The notes: a model not told the origin generated them from the sequence alone. DNA of 64,000 nucleotides from Xanthomonas sontii (GCF_040529055.1 NZ_CP132342.1:62001-126000), one strand, 5' to 3'; counted from the stretch's first letter, positions 36,172 to 46,021 are shown. Program-made: numbers and translations.

Positions 36172-37440
36172 ATGATCCGTGACACCTCCGCCCAGGACCA
36201 GGTTCTCGCCCGCCCCCGCTCCGCGGCCTGGCGCCGCTGGCTGTGGCCCGGGCTGATCGCCGCGCTGGTGCTGCTGGGCATCGCCTTCGCCGCACGCGGC
36301 TGGATCGCCGGCAGCCGCTCGTTCGACGCGCAGCGGGTGCGCATCGCCACGGTGACCCGCGGCGACCTGGTCCGCGACATCTCCGCCGACGGCCGCCTGA
36401 TCGCCGCCAACAGCCCCACCCTGTACGCGATCTCCGGCGGCACCGTGACCCTGAAGGTGGTCGCCGGCGACGTGGTCAAGCAGGGCCAGGAGCTGGCCGA
36501 GATCGACAGCCCGGAACTGCGTAGCAAGCTCGCCCAGGAAGAGGCCACCCTGGCCGGCCTGCAGGCCGAGGCCGGTCGTGCCGACCTGGACGCGACCCTG
36601 GCCCGCGCCAACGCCAGCAAGCTGATCGACCAGGCGCAGATCGAACGGCAGGCGGCCAGCCGCGACCTGGAACGCTACCAGCGCGGCTATGAAGGCGGCG
36701 CCGTGCCGGCAGTGGAACTGGCCAAGGCCCAGGACACCCTAAAGAAGGCCGACATCGCGATGAGCCACGCGCAGAAGGATTCGGGCCTGCAGGCGCAGGG
36801 CGCTTCGCTGGACGCGCGCAACAAGCGCCTGCTCGCCGAGCGCCAGCGCGCGGTGGTGGCCGAGGTGCAGCGCCAGGTCGACCTGCTGACCCTGCGCTCG
36901 CCGTTCGACGGTCAGGTCGGCCAGGTGCAGGTGTCGCAGCACACCAACGTCGCCGCCAACGCACCGGTGCTGAGCGTGGTCGACCTCTCCAAGTTCGAAC
37001 TGGAGATCAAGGTGCCGGAAAGCTTCGCCCGCGATCTGGCGATCGGCATGCCGGCGCAGTTGACCAGCGGTGCCGGCGAGCCCTTCGCCGGCGCGATTTC
37101 GGCGGTGTCGCCGGAAGTGGTCAACGGCGAGGTCAACGCGCGCATCCGCTTCACCGACAAGCAGCCGCCGGGCCTGCGCCAGAGCCAGCGCATGAGCGCG
37201 CGGGTGCTGCTGGATACCCGCAAGAACGTGCTCAAGCTCGAGCGCGGCCCGTTCGTCGAGCAGTCCGGCGGCCGCTACGCCTACGTCATGGACGGCGACT
37301 CGGCGGTGCGCCGCCCGGTCGAACTGGGCGTCACCAGCCTGGGCGAAGTCGAAGTGCGCTCGGGCCTGCAGCCGGGCGACCGGGTCGTGGTCTCCGGCAG
37401 CGACCTGTTCGGCGATGCGCCGCAGGTGACGGTGCATTAG
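36172..37440 (+). CDS. Periplasmic adaptor subunit (MacA/HlyD family) of the ABC system
   Basis: 422 residues. One N-terminal transmembrane helix (residues about 20-42) is followed by a split lipoyl/barrel-sandwich domain (SGGTVTLKVVAGDVVKQGQELAEIDSPEL; SPFDGQVGQVQVSQHTNVAA). Between these is a coiled-coil hairpin of about 120 residues, and the beta-barrel and membrane-proximal domains follow (FELEIKVPESF; GDRVVVSGSDLFGD). It should bridge inner-membrane permeases to an outer-membrane channel such as TolC. It is the first gene after the sigma-54 promoter. No outer-membrane factor gene is present in the block. Confidence 0.9.
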   Translation: MIRDTSAQDQVLARPRSAAWRRWLWPGLIAALVLLGIAFAARGWIAGSRSFDAQRVRIATVTRGDLVRDISADGRLIAANSPTLYAISGGTVTLKVVAGDVVKQGQELAEIDSPELRSKLAQEEATLAGLQAEAGRADLDATLARANASKLIDQAQIERQAASRDLERYQRGYEGGAVPAVELAKAQDTLKKADIAMSHAQKDSGLQAQGASLDARNKRLLAERQRAVVAEVQRQVDLLTLRSPFDGQVGQVQVSQHTNVAANAPVLSVVDLSKFELEIKVPESFARDLAIGMPAQLTSGAGEPFAGAISAVSPEVVNGEVNARIRFTDKQPPGLRQSQRMSARVLLDTRKNVLKLERGPFVEQSGGRYAYVMDGDSAVRRPVELGVTSLGEVEVRSGLQPGDRVVVSGSDLFGDAPQVTVH

Positions 37441-37555
37441 AAGCCGGGATTGGGGAATCGGGATTGGGGATTCGCAAGCCTCTCTCGTTTTCCTTTCCTG
37501 GCCACTGATTCCGAATCCCGACATCCCTAATCCCCAATCCCCGCTCCACCACCAC
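37441..37555. repeat. Inverted GGGATT-type repeat between adaptor and ATPase genes
   Basis: GCCGGGATTGGGGAATCGGG near 37443 and its inverse AATCCCCAATCCCCGCTCC near 37530 flank about 50 bases. This is the intergenic repeat seen elsewhere in the window, here inside an otherwise tight operon, and could form a stem-loop that lowers downstream expression. Confidence 0.75.
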
Positions 37556-37568
37556 AGGAACTCACGCC

Positions 37569-38294
37569 ATGCTCGAAATGCGCTCCGTCTCCAAGGTCTT
37601 CCGCACCGAACAGGTCGAGACGCATGCGTTGCGCTCGCTGGACCTGCATGTCCGCGAGGGCGAGTTCGTCGCCGTCACCGGGCCGTCGGGTTCGGGCAAG
37701 ACCACCTTCCTCAACATCGCCGGGTTGCTGGAAACCTTCACCAGCGGCCAGTACCTGCTCGACGGCCAGGACGTCAGCAACCTCAACGACGATGCGCGCT
37801 CGCGCATGCGCAACCAGAAGATCGGCTTCATCTTCCAGGGCTTCAACCTGATCCCCGACCTCAACCTGTTCGACAACGTCGACGTGCCGTTGCGCTACCG
37901 CGGCATGGGCGCGGCCGAGCGCAAGCAGCGCATCGAAGAGGCGCTGAGCCGGGTCGGGCTGGGCTCGCGCATGAAGCACTATCCGTCCGAACTGTCCGGC
38001 GGCCAGCAGCAGCGCGCGGCGATCGCCCGCGCCCTGGCCGGTAGCCCGCGCCTGCTGCTGGCCGACGAACCGACCGGCAACCTCGACTCGCAGATGGCGC
38101 GCGGGGTGATGGAACTGCTGGAGGAGATCAACGCGCAGGGCTCGACCATCGTCATGGTCACCCACGACCCGGAACTGGCCGCGCGCGCGCAGCGCAACGT
38201 GCACATCGTCGACGGCCAGGCCACCGACCTGCAGCGCGAACCGGTGCTGGTGCAGGGCGGCGCGGCGGCGGCGTCCGCCAACGATCACCGCTGA
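37569..38294 (+). CDS. ABC transporter ATP-binding protein (MacB/LolD type)
   Basis: 241 residues. Walker A GPSGSGKTT (38-46), the Q-loop FIFQGFNL, signature LSGGQQQR, Walker B LLLADEPTGNLDS and the switch His in MVTHD are all present. The 'ADEPTGNLD' form is typical of the LolD/MacB/FtsE group. It is the only ATPase in a block of thirteen permeases, so all of them may share it. The C-terminus is extended by ~20 alanine-rich residues. It is followed 13 bases later by the first permease. Confidence 0.95.
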   Translation: MLEMRSVSKVFRTEQVETHALRSLDLHVREGEFVAVTGPSGSGKTTFLNIAGLLETFTSGQYLLDGQDVSNLNDDARSRMRNQKIGFIFQGFNLIPDLNLFDNVDVPLRYRGMGAAERKQRIEEALSRVGLGSRMKHYPSELSGGQQQRAAIARALAGSPRLLLADEPTGNLDSQMARGVMELLEEINAQGSTIVMVTHDPELAARAQRNVHIVDGQATDLQREPVLVQGGAAAASANDHR

Positions 38295-38307
38295 GACAGG
38301 CCCTGCC

Positions 38308-39636
38308 ATGTCGCTGCCGTATGCCGTGGAACTGGGATTGCGTGGAATGCGTCGGCATCCGCGCACGGTGTTGCTCGCCGTGCTCACGCTCGCCCTGGGC
38401 CTGGCATCGGTGATGACGATGCTGACCTTGCAGGCGATGCTGTCCGCCGATCCACTGCCCGGCCTCAGCCAGCAGCTGTACTTGGGCTGGGTGGACTCGC
38501 GGCAGATCGCCCGCCAGGACGACCCCGACGCTGGCGAGCCGCCTCAGGCGCTGTGGAAGCTGGACGATGCCACGGCATTCATGGCTACGCTGCCGCAGGT
38601 GCGGCAGGCGGCGCTTACGCTGAGCACGTTCGACGTGAGCGACCAGGCACGCACGCGCCACCAGCAGGCCTACGCGATCAGCGCGCTGGGACCGATGCCG
38701 GCGCTGTTCGGCCTGCCGCTGCGGTCCGGCCGCTACTGGACGGACGCAGAAGAACGCAACCGTGCGCCGGTGGCCATCATCAGCCACGCGCTCAGCCTGA
38801 AGCTGCTGGGCAGCGAGAACGGCGTCGGCCGGCAGATCCGACTGGGCAAGCAGCTGTTCCAGGTCGTCGGCATCAGCGACGACTGGAGACCGCGCCCGGC
38901 CTTCTACTTCCTCAATGGGCCGGAAGCGGCCTGGCAGCAGTATCCGCTGGAGGTGTTCGTTCCGGCACGGGCGGCCCTGGACGCGGACGCCAAGCCGGGA
39001 TTCGTCCAGGACTGCGACGACACCGGCCACGCCGGCGTGCGCTTCAACGAACTCGACCTCGGTGCCTGCCGCTGGCTGATGCTCTGGGCGCAGTTGTCCA
39101 CCCCCGTGCAGGTAAACGCCTACCGCGACGCGCTGTCCGCGTTCGCGCAAGCGCGCCATGCCGATGGGGTTTTCCAGCGCGCGCCGCAGGTCGCCTTGTA
39201 CGGCGTGGCCGAGTGGCTTGCGCGCAACCGCGTGGTCCCGGACAGCGTGCGCCTGAACGTCTGGCTGGCGCTCGCGCTGCTCGGGCTGTGCATCGTCAAT
39301 GTCGCCGGCCTGCTGGCCGCACGTTTCCTGCGCCGCTCCGCCGAATTCGGCGTGCACCGGGTCCTGGGCGCCCCGCGCGCGGCGGTGTTCGTCCGCTGCC
39401 TGACCGAAGCCGGCGCGATCGGCCTGTTGGGCGGCGTGCTGGCATTGCCGGCCACGCTGTTCGGCCTGTGGATCGTGCGCATGCAGGCGGAGACCTACAG
39501 TGACCTGGCACGCTTCCAGCCCAGCCTGTTCCTGGCGATGGTGGCGCTGGCGATCGGCACCGGCCTGCTGGTCGGCCTGCTCCCGGCGTGGCGTGCAGCG
39601 TTGCTGCAACCGGCGCTGCAAGTGAAAAGCCTCTGA
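38308..39636 (+). CDS. FtsX/MacB-type permease, type A (copy A1)
   Basis: 442 residues. Topology: TM1 near residues 20-40, a periplasmic MacB_PCD-like domain of about 270 residues, then three C-terminal helices. A1 is the most divergent A copy: it starts MSLPYAVELGLRGMRRH and has FLRRSAEFGVHRVLGAPR instead of the usual GEIGVRRALGASR. It keeps a cysteine pair (QDC ... GACRWLMLW, 17 residues between). It ends with ALQVKSL. The next gene, B1, starts 10 bases later. Pairing with B1 as a LolC/LolE-like heterodimer is inferred. Confidence 0.88.
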   Translation: MSLPYAVELGLRGMRRHPRTVLLAVLTLALGLASVMTMLTLQAMLSADPLPGLSQQLYLGWVDSRQIARQDDPDAGEPPQALWKLDDATAFMATLPQVRQAALTLSTFDVSDQARTRHQQAYAISALGPMPALFGLPLRSGRYWTDAEERNRAPVAIISHALSLKLLGSENGVGRQIRLGKQLFQVVGISDDWRPRPAFYFLNGPEAAWQQYPLEVFVPARAALDADAKPGFVQDCDDTGHAGVRFNELDLGACRWLMLWAQLSTPVQVNAYRDALSAFAQARHADGVFQRAPQVALYGVAEWLARNRVVPDSVRLNVWLALALLGLCIVNVAGLLAARFLRRSAEFGVHRVLGAPRAAVFVRCLTEAGAIGLLGGVLALPATLFGLWIVRMQAETYSDLARFQPSLFLAMVALAIGTGLLVGLLPAWRAALLQPALQVKSL

Positions 39637-39646
39637 GGGCCCGTCG

Positions 39647-40882
39647 ATGCCACTGCGCCCCTATCTCTCACCCCTGTTGCGGCATCCGCTGATGCCGCTG
39701 CTGGTGATCGTGCAGACCGTCCTGGCCTGCGCGATCCTGACCAACGTGCTGTTCCTGCTGTGGCAGAAGCTGGCGCCGATGCTGGTCCCGGACGGCATCG
39801 CCCGCGATGAGGTCATCCTGGTCGACCAGGTGATCAATGGCCAAGGCGGCTGGAAAGCGCCGCAGATCCGCGCCGGCACCGACACGCTGCGCCGCATCCC
39901 CGGAGTCACCGCGGTCTCGCCGACGATCGGCCTGCCAATGAGTTCCTCCATGGTCATGGTCGGCCGCGTCGCCGGCCCTGCGGCGACCGAGCGCGTGAGC
40001 CTGCTGGTCGGCGACGACCTGATCGATGCGTTGGGCCTGGACCTGGTGGCCGGACGCAACTTCAGCGCCGACGAAATGCGGGTCGGCGACCTGCCCGCCG
40101 CGACCGCGTCCGACCGCACCACCGCGGTCATCCTCACCCAGGCGCTGGCGCAGCGGCTGTTCGGCTCGCGCCCGGCGCTGGGCGGCGTGCTCACCAACGG
40201 ACAGGCGAACGCGACCAAGCGTTTCGTCGTGGTCGGCATCGTCCGCCACCTGCTGCGCTACCAGCTCGACGCGCTGGACGACGGCAAGGCCGAGTACACG
40301 ATGCTGACGGCGGGCACAGTCACCGGGACGCCGATCCTGACCTACGCGGTGAGGACCGCGCCGGAGCGGCGCGCGGCCGTGATGGCCGAGATCCCGCAAC
40401 GTCTGCAGCAGTTGTTCGGCGACGCGCTGCTGCGCGGGATCACGATCCGTGCGAACGACTACGAATCCCAGCGCAACGAACGGCTCCAGCCGCGCCGCGC
40501 CGCAGTGTGGCTGTTCGGCACCGCCAGTGCGGTGGTCACCCTCATCACCCTGATCGGCATCGCCAGTCTCAGCGGTTTCTGGATCCAGCAGCGGACCCGG
40601 CAGATCGGCATCCGCCGCGCCCTGGGCGCCAGCCGCGGCCAGATCCTGCGGCATTTCCTGCTGGAAAACCTGGTGGTCATCGGCAGCGGCGTGGTCCTGG
40701 GCATGCCATTGGCCTACATCGCCAATCTCTGGTTGATGCAGCACTACGAGCTGCCGCGGCTGCCCGCCGCCTGCCTGCCGATCGGCTTGCTCGCCCTGTT
40801 GCTGCTAGGCCAATGCGCGGTGTTGTCGCCGGCGCGGCGCGCCGCCGCGATCCCGCCCGCCACCGCCACCCGCAGCGCCTGA
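39647..40882 (+). CDS. FtsX/MacB-type permease, type B (copy B1)
   Basis: 411 residues. The B type is distinguished by the FWVQQRTKQIGIRRALGA-type loop after TM2 (here SGFWIQQRTRQIGIRRALGA) and by the ending PPATATRSA. TM1 is VQTVLACAILTNVLFLL. The periplasmic part lacks the ELVxISLGG patch seen in later B copies and holds no cysteine pair. It is separated from A2 by 12 bases, suggesting one long transcript. Confidence 0.88.
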   Translation: MPLRPYLSPLLRHPLMPLLVIVQTVLACAILTNVLFLLWQKLAPMLVPDGIARDEVILVDQVINGQGGWKAPQIRAGTDTLRRIPGVTAVSPTIGLPMSSSMVMVGRVAGPAATERVSLLVGDDLIDALGLDLVAGRNFSADEMRVGDLPAATASDRTTAVILTQALAQRLFGSRPALGGVLTNGQANATKRFVVVGIVRHLLRYQLDALDDGKAEYTMLTAGTVTGTPILTYAVRTAPERRAAVMAEIPQRLQQLFGDALLRGITIRANDYESQRNERLQPRRAAVWLFGTASAVVTLITLIGIASLSGFWIQQRTRQIGIRRALGASRGQILRHFLLENLVVIGSGVVLGMPLAYIANLWLMQHYELPRLPAACLPIGLLALLLLGQCAVLSPARRAAAIPPATATRSA

Positions 40883-40894
40883 GCCAAGGACCCC

Positions 40895-42217
40895 ATGTTC
40901 CGTTACTACATCCAACTGGCAGTACGCAGCCTGCGCCGCAGCCCGGTGCTCACCGCGCTGATGGTGCTGTCCATCGCGGTGGGCATCGGCGCGGCGATGA
41001 CCACGCTGACGGTGATGCGGTTGCTGTCCGGCGATCCCTTGCCCGGGCGCAGCCAGCAGATCTTCTTCGCGCAACTCGATCCGCGCCCCAGCAACGGCGC
41101 CAACCAGAAGCCGTACGACAAGCTCGACTACCCCTCGGCCATGGACCTGTGGACGCGCGGGCGCGCCGATCGCCAGGCCATGGTCGCCGAGAGCGAGATC
41201 AAGGTGCACGCGGCAGATGGCGCCACCCCGCCGTTCATGACCCAGTTGTTGATGACCCAGGCCGATTTCTTCCCGATGTTCCAGGTGCCGTTCGCCTACG
41301 GCAGCGGCTGGCGCGCGCGCGACGACCAGGACCGGGCGCGGGTGGCGGTGATCTCGTCCGACCTCAACGCCAAGCTGTTCCAGGGCCGCAACAGCGTCGG
41401 CCGCAGCCTGCTGGTGCGCGGCACGGCGGTGCGCATCGTCGGCGTGCTGGCACCGTGGCGGCCGTCGCCGCTGTTCTACACGCTGGCCGGCGGCAGCTTC
41501 GCCCATGGCGATACCGCCAGCTTCTACGGACGGCCGCAGGACGTGTTCATGCCGCTGTCCAGCAGCCTGGAGGTCAACGACGGCCACATCCAGCCGTGGA
41601 CCTGTTTCAGCAAGCCCGAGGCCAACCTGGACCTGCGCAGCGCGCCGTGCGTGTGGCTGCAGTTGTGGGTGCAGTTGGACACGCCGGCGAAGGTCGCCGA
41701 CTACCGCCGGCTGCTGGCCGACTACGCCGCGCAGCAGCACGCCGCCGGGCGCATCGGCCGCGCCGACACCGCGCGCCTGCTGTCGCTGCCGCAATGGCTG
41801 GACCATAACCGCGTAGTGCCGGGCGACGTGCGCCTGCAGAGTTGGCTGGCGCTGGCGTTTCTGGGCCTGTGCCTGTTCAACAGCGTCGGCCTGCTGCTGG
41901 CCAAGTTCCTGCGCCGCGGTGGCGAGATCGGTGTGCGTCGCGCGCTGGGGGCGTCGCGCCGCGCGATCTTCGCGCAGTGCCTGACCGAGGCCAGCGTGAT
42001 CGGCCTGCTCGGCGGCGCCGGCGGCTGGCTGCTGACCCTGCTGGGCCTGTGGAGCGTGCGCCAGCAGCCCACCGCCTACGCCGACCTGGCGCATCTGGAC
42101 CCGACGACGTTCGCCGGCACCTTCGCACTGGCGATCGCCTGCAGCCTCGCCGCCGGCCTGTTCCCCGCCCTGCGCGCCAGCCGTATTGCGCCCGCCCTGC
42201 AGTTGAAGAGCCTGTAA
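40895..42217 (+). CDS. FtsX/MacB-type permease, type A (copy A2)
   Basis: 440 residues. It starts MFRYYIQLAVRSLRRS, the form shared by A2-A5. The cysteine pair is WTCFSK...SAPCVWLQLW with 14 residues between. The C-terminal block has LLLAKFLRRGGEIGVRRALGASR and ends LQLKSL. The periplasmic region near residues 60-110 (RPSNGANQKPYDKLDYPSAM) differs strongly from the other A copies. Confidence 0.9.
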   Translation: MFRYYIQLAVRSLRRSPVLTALMVLSIAVGIGAAMTTLTVMRLLSGDPLPGRSQQIFFAQLDPRPSNGANQKPYDKLDYPSAMDLWTRGRADRQAMVAESEIKVHAADGATPPFMTQLLMTQADFFPMFQVPFAYGSGWRARDDQDRARVAVISSDLNAKLFQGRNSVGRSLLVRGTAVRIVGVLAPWRPSPLFYTLAGGSFAHGDTASFYGRPQDVFMPLSSSLEVNDGHIQPWTCFSKPEANLDLRSAPCVWLQLWVQLDTPAKVADYRRLLADYAAQQHAAGRIGRADTARLLSLPQWLDHNRVVPGDVRLQSWLALAFLGLCLFNSVGLLLAKFLRRGGEIGVRRALGASRRAIFAQCLTEASVIGLLGGAGGWLLTLLGLWSVRQQPTAYADLAHLDPTTFAGTFALAIACSLAAGLFPALRASRIAPALQLKSL

Positions 42218-42232
42218 CCGGACACCACGACG

Positions 42233-43447
42233 ATGCACATCACGCCCATCCTCAGCGCGCTGTCGCGCCATCGCATCGCCGCGGCGCTGATCGCGCTGGA
42301 AGTGGCGCTGGCCTGCGCCGTGCTGTGCAACGCCTTCTTCCTGATCGGCAATCGTCTGGAGCTGGTGCACCTGCGCAGCGGCATCGACGAGACCGCGCTG
42401 GGCCTGGTGTCGCTGTCCGGCTGCGACGGCTGCAACGCCGCCGACGTCAACGCCCGCGCGCTGGATGCGGTGCGGCGCACGCCCGGCGTGCGCGCGGCAG
42501 GTGCCATCAACACCGTCCCGTTCGCGCCGCCGGTGTTCAACAACGGGCTGTGCCTGGACCAGGACTGCACCCGGGTCGGCGGCGTGCCGCACTTCTACAT
42601 GGTCAGCCCGGGCGCCGTCGCGGCACTGGCGCTGCAGCCGGACAACGGCCGCGCGTTCGGCGAGGCCGACTACCAGCCGCTCGACAACGGCATCCCGACC
42701 GCGGCCGGCGTGTGGATCACGCGAGCGCTGGCCGCGCAACTGTGGCCGGGCCAGGATCCGCTGGGCAAGGAATTCTGGTCCGGCGGCCATTTCCGCGTGA
42801 TCGGTACGCTGGCGCACCTGGCGCGCCCGGATCCGGGCCGCAGCGAGGATGGCGTGATCGGCAGCGACTGGTCGGTGGTGATCCCGGTGCGCGAGGCCGC
42901 GCAGTCCGGCACCTATGTGCTGCGTGCCGATCCGCGCGAGTTGCCGCGGGTGTTGGCGCAGGCGCGCGCCGCAGTGGCACGGGCGGTGCCCGAGGCGGTG
43001 CTGGACAACGCCAACAGCAAGCCGCTGGACGACCTGCGCCAAACGTATTTCCAGAGCGACCGGGCGATGACCGGGCTGCTGGTCGCGATCATCGTCGCGA
43101 TGCTGCTGGTGACCGCGCTGGGCATCGTCGGCCTGGCCAGTTTCTGGGTGCAGCAGCGCACCAAGCAGATCGGCATCCGCCGCGCGCTCGGCGCCACCCG
43201 CCGCGACATCCTGCGTTATTTCCAGACCGAGAATCTGCTGCTGGTCGGCGCCGGCGTGGCCCTGGGCATGCTGCTGGCCTACGGCGGCAACGTGCTGCTG
43301 ATGCGGGTCTTCGAACTGGAACGGTTGCCGGCCAGCTACCTGCCGGTCGGCGCGCTGCTGCTGTGCGCGCTGGGCCAGCTCGCCGTCCTCGGCCCGGCGC
43401 TGCGCGCCGCCGCCGTCGCCCCCGCCATCGCCACCCGCAGCGCCTGA
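42233..43447 (+). CDS. FtsX/MacB-type permease, type B (copy B2)
   Basis: 404 residues, the shortest B copy. It has two extra cysteine pairs in the periplasmic domain, Cys64/Cys67 (SGCDGCN) and Cys107/Cys112 (CLDQDC), not found in the other B proteins. The C-terminal FWVQQRTKQIGIRRALGATR block is nearly identical to B4 and B6. It begins 15 bases after A2 and ends 12 bases before A3. Confidence 0.9.
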   Translation: MHITPILSALSRHRIAAALIALEVALACAVLCNAFFLIGNRLELVHLRSGIDETALGLVSLSGCDGCNAADVNARALDAVRRTPGVRAAGAINTVPFAPPVFNNGLCLDQDCTRVGGVPHFYMVSPGAVAALALQPDNGRAFGEADYQPLDNGIPTAAGVWITRALAAQLWPGQDPLGKEFWSGGHFRVIGTLAHLARPDPGRSEDGVIGSDWSVVIPVREAAQSGTYVLRADPRELPRVLAQARAAVARAVPEAVLDNANSKPLDDLRQTYFQSDRAMTGLLVAIIVAMLLVTALGIVGLASFWVQQRTKQIGIRRALGATRRDILRYFQTENLLLVGAGVALGMLLAYGGNVLLMRVFELERLPASYLPVGALLLCALGQLAVLGPALRAAAVAPAIATRSA

Positions 43448-43459
43448 CCCGGAGCCCGC

Positions 43460-44770
43460 ATGTTCGCTTACTACCTTCGCCTGGCGCTGCGCAGCTTCGG
43501 CCGCAACCGCATCCTCACCGGGCTGATGGTGCTGGCCGTGGCGCTGGGCATCGGCGCGTCGATGACCATGCTGACCGTGCTGCACACGCTCTCCGGCGAC
43601 CCGCTGCCCGGGCGCAGCGCCACGCTGTTCCATCCGCAGCTGGATCCGCGTCCGCGCAACCTGCCCAGCGCCGACCCCGAGCCGCCGGACGAACTGACCT
43701 GGCAGGACGCGACCGCGCTGTATCGGGCGCAGGCGGCGCCGGCGCAGACCATGACCAGCGCGAACTGGCTGCCGGTGCGCCAGACCGTGCCCAACAGCCC
43801 CCTGCGCATGCTGACCACGCGTGCCGCCACGGCCGACCTGTTCGGCATGTTCGGCATGCGCTTCGTGTACGGCAGCGGCTGGAGCCGGCGCGACGACAGC
43901 CAGCGCGCGCCGGTGGTGGTGCTGAGCCGCAAGCTCAACGACGCGCTGTTCGGCGGCGCGGACAGCGTCGGCAAGACCCTGACCATCGCCACACGCCCGT
44001 TCCGGGTGATCGGAGTGATCGACGCCTGGAACGCGCAGCCGCGCTTCTACGATCTCAACTCCGGCGCGTACACGCCGCCGGAGGAACTGTACATGCCGTT
44101 CGAGACCTGGCTGGACCTGCCGCAGGACTATGGCTACGGGCCGATGCAGTGCTGGGGCAAGGACGGCGAGGCCGGCCTGCACGATCCCAAGGCCGCGCAG
44201 TGCACCTGGGTGCAGTACTGGGCGCGGCTGGACACGCCGGAGCAGGCGCGGCGCTATCGCGCGGCGCTGGAGGCCTACAGCGCGCAGCAGCGCCAGCTCG
44301 GCCGCTTCGAACGCGCCCCCAACACCCGCCTGCGCGGCCTGGTCGACTGGCTGGACTACAAGCGGGTGGTGCCGGCCACGGTGCGCATGCAGACCTGGAT
44401 CGCCTTCGGCGTGCTGCTGGTGTGCCTGCTCAATGCAGTGGGCCTGCTGGTCGCCAAGTTCATGCGCAAGGCCGGCGAGATCGGCGTGCGCCGCGCGCTC
44501 GGCGCCAGCCGCCGCGCGGTGTTCGCGCAGTGCCTGGCCGAATCGGCGCTGATCGGCTGCCTGGGCGGCCTGCTCGGCATCCCGCTGACCTGGATCGGCC
44601 TGTGGCTGGTGCGCCAGCAACCGGTGGCGTACGCGCAGCAGGCGCATGCCGATCCCGCGATCCTCGGCATCGCCCTGGCCGTGGCCACGCTCTCGGCGCT
44701 GGCCGCCGGCCTGTGGCCAGCCTGGCGCGCCTCGCGCATCGCCCCCGCCCTGCAGGTGAAATCGCTATGA
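43460..44770 (+). CDS. FtsX/MacB-type permease, type A (copy A3)
   Basis: 436 residues. It starts MFAYYLRLALRSFGRN. The cysteine pair is MQCWGK...AAQCTWVQYW (16 between). The last helices carry KFMRKAGEIGVRRALGASR. Its stop overlaps the start of B3 by four bases (ATGA), direct support for A and B being made as a pair. Confidence 0.9.
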   Translation: MFAYYLRLALRSFGRNRILTGLMVLAVALGIGASMTMLTVLHTLSGDPLPGRSATLFHPQLDPRPRNLPSADPEPPDELTWQDATALYRAQAAPAQTMTSANWLPVRQTVPNSPLRMLTTRAATADLFGMFGMRFVYGSGWSRRDDSQRAPVVVLSRKLNDALFGGADSVGKTLTIATRPFRVIGVIDAWNAQPRFYDLNSGAYTPPEELYMPFETWLDLPQDYGYGPMQCWGKDGEAGLHDPKAAQCTWVQYWARLDTPEQARRYRAALEAYSAQQRQLGRFERAPNTRLRGLVDWLDYKRVVPATVRMQTWIAFGVLLVCLLNAVGLLVAKFMRKAGEIGVRRALGASRRAVFAQCLAESALIGCLGGLLGIPLTWIGLWLVRQQPVAYAQQAHADPAILGIALAVATLSALAAGLWPAWRASRIAPALQVKSL

Positions 44771-46008
44771 CCCCGCTGCCTCCCGTGCGTCCCATCCTGT
44801 CCGCATTGGGCAGCCATCGCGCCGCGGTGGTGCTGATGGCGCTGCAGATCGCCCTGACCCTGGCGGTGCTGTGCAACCTGGTGTTCATCATCGCCCGCAC
44901 CTACCAGCGCGTGCAGACCCCGACCGGGGTGATGGAGCAGGACATCGGCCTGATCCAGAGCATCAGCGTGGTCGGCGAACCGGGCAGCGTCAGCAGCGTC
45001 GGCCGCAGCCTGGACCTGCTGCAGGCGGTGCCCGGCGTGGAAGCGGCGGCGTTCGGCACGCCGCCACTGTGGGGCCCGACGCAGGCGCAACTGTTCCTGC
45101 AGCCGCAGGCCACGCAACCGGTCGCCCGTGCGCGCCTGTTCCTCGGCAGCCAGGGCCTGAACCGCACGCTGGGCATCCGCATCGTCGCCGGTCGCGACCT
45201 GCGCGACGCGGAACTGACCGGCGCCTCGGACCTGTTCGGTGCGCCACCGGAGATCGAGCGGCGCCTGCCGGCCCTGATCACGCCGTCGCTGGCGGCCAAA
45301 CTGTTCCCCGGCACGTCGCCGCTGGGGCGCACCCTCTACACCAGCACGTTCAACCAGCCGGTGCGCCTGGACATCGTCGGGGTGATGGCGCCGGTGCGCG
45401 GCGACATCACCGGCCACGACGACGATGCCGATGCACTGCTCACCGAGATCCGCATCGGCAGCGAAGGCTGGGGCGGCGGCTACGTGATCCGCAGCACGCC
45501 GGGGCAACTGGCGCAGGTGCTGCCGCGCGCGGCCGCGGCGATGCAGCGCGCCAACCCGACCTACGTGCAGCAGCGCGTGAGCACCATGCAGGAGCTGCGG
45601 ACCGACTACTTCAAGAGCGACAGTGCGGTGGCGCGGATGCTGCTGGCGATCATCCTGATCCTGCTCACCGTCACCGCGCTGGGCATCGGCGGGCTGGCCA
45701 GTTTCTGGGTGCAGCAGCGCACCCGGCAGATCGGCATCCGCCGCGCGCTCGGCGCCACCCGCGGCGACATCCTGCGCTACTTCCAGGCCGAGAACCTGCT
45801 GATCGTCGGCGCCGGCGCGCTGCTCGGCGCGGTGCTCGCCTACGTCATGAACCAGTGGCTGATGCAGCGCTTCGAACTGGAGCGGCTGTCCTCGCCGACC
45901 GTGCTCACCGGCATCGTCGCGGTGTGGCTGCTCGGCCAGCTCGCCGTCCTCGGCCCGGCCCTGCGCGCCGCCGCCGTCCCGCCCGCCACCGCCACCCGCA
46001 GCGCCTGA
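44767..46008 (+). CDS. FtsX/MacB-type permease, type B (copy B3)
   Basis: 413 residues. I chose the ATG at 44767 overlapping the A3 TGA; a much longer open frame extends upstream but is a shadow. The N-terminus MTPLPPVRPILSALGSHRAA is the usual B start. The periplasmic part is distinct, with IQSISVVGEPGSVSSVGRSL and a Gln/Thr-rich patch. No cysteine occurs outside TM1. It ends PPATATRSA like B1. Confidence 0.9.
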   Translation: MTPLPPVRPILSALGSHRAAVVLMALQIALTLAVLCNLVFIIARTYQRVQTPTGVMEQDIGLIQSISVVGEPGSVSSVGRSLDLLQAVPGVEAAAFGTPPLWGPTQAQLFLQPQATQPVARARLFLGSQGLNRTLGIRIVAGRDLRDAELTGASDLFGAPPEIERRLPALITPSLAAKLFPGTSPLGRTLYTSTFNQPVRLDIVGVMAPVRGDITGHDDDADALLTEIRIGSEGWGGGYVIRSTPGQLAQVLPRAAAAMQRANPTYVQQRVSTMQELRTDYFKSDSAVARMLLAIILILLTVTALGIGGLASFWVQQRTRQIGIRRALGATRGDILRYFQAENLLIVGAGALLGAVLAYVMNQWLMQRFELERLSSPTVLTGIVAVWLLGQLAVLGPALRAAAVPPATATRSA

Positions 46009-46021
46009 CCCCGGAGTTCCC

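Noticed and set aside
40805..44647. A 1280-codon open frame antisense to permeases A2-A3
   Set aside because: High-GC shadow frame: repetitive His/Arg/Ala composition, no domain, and the plus strand holds clear permease genes with matched family sequence.
41842..46008. A 1388-codon plus-strand open frame that could suggest a giant fused permease
   Set aside because: Only the last 413 codons (B3, from 44767) encode permease sequence; the rest is a frame-shifted shadow of A2, B2 and A3.
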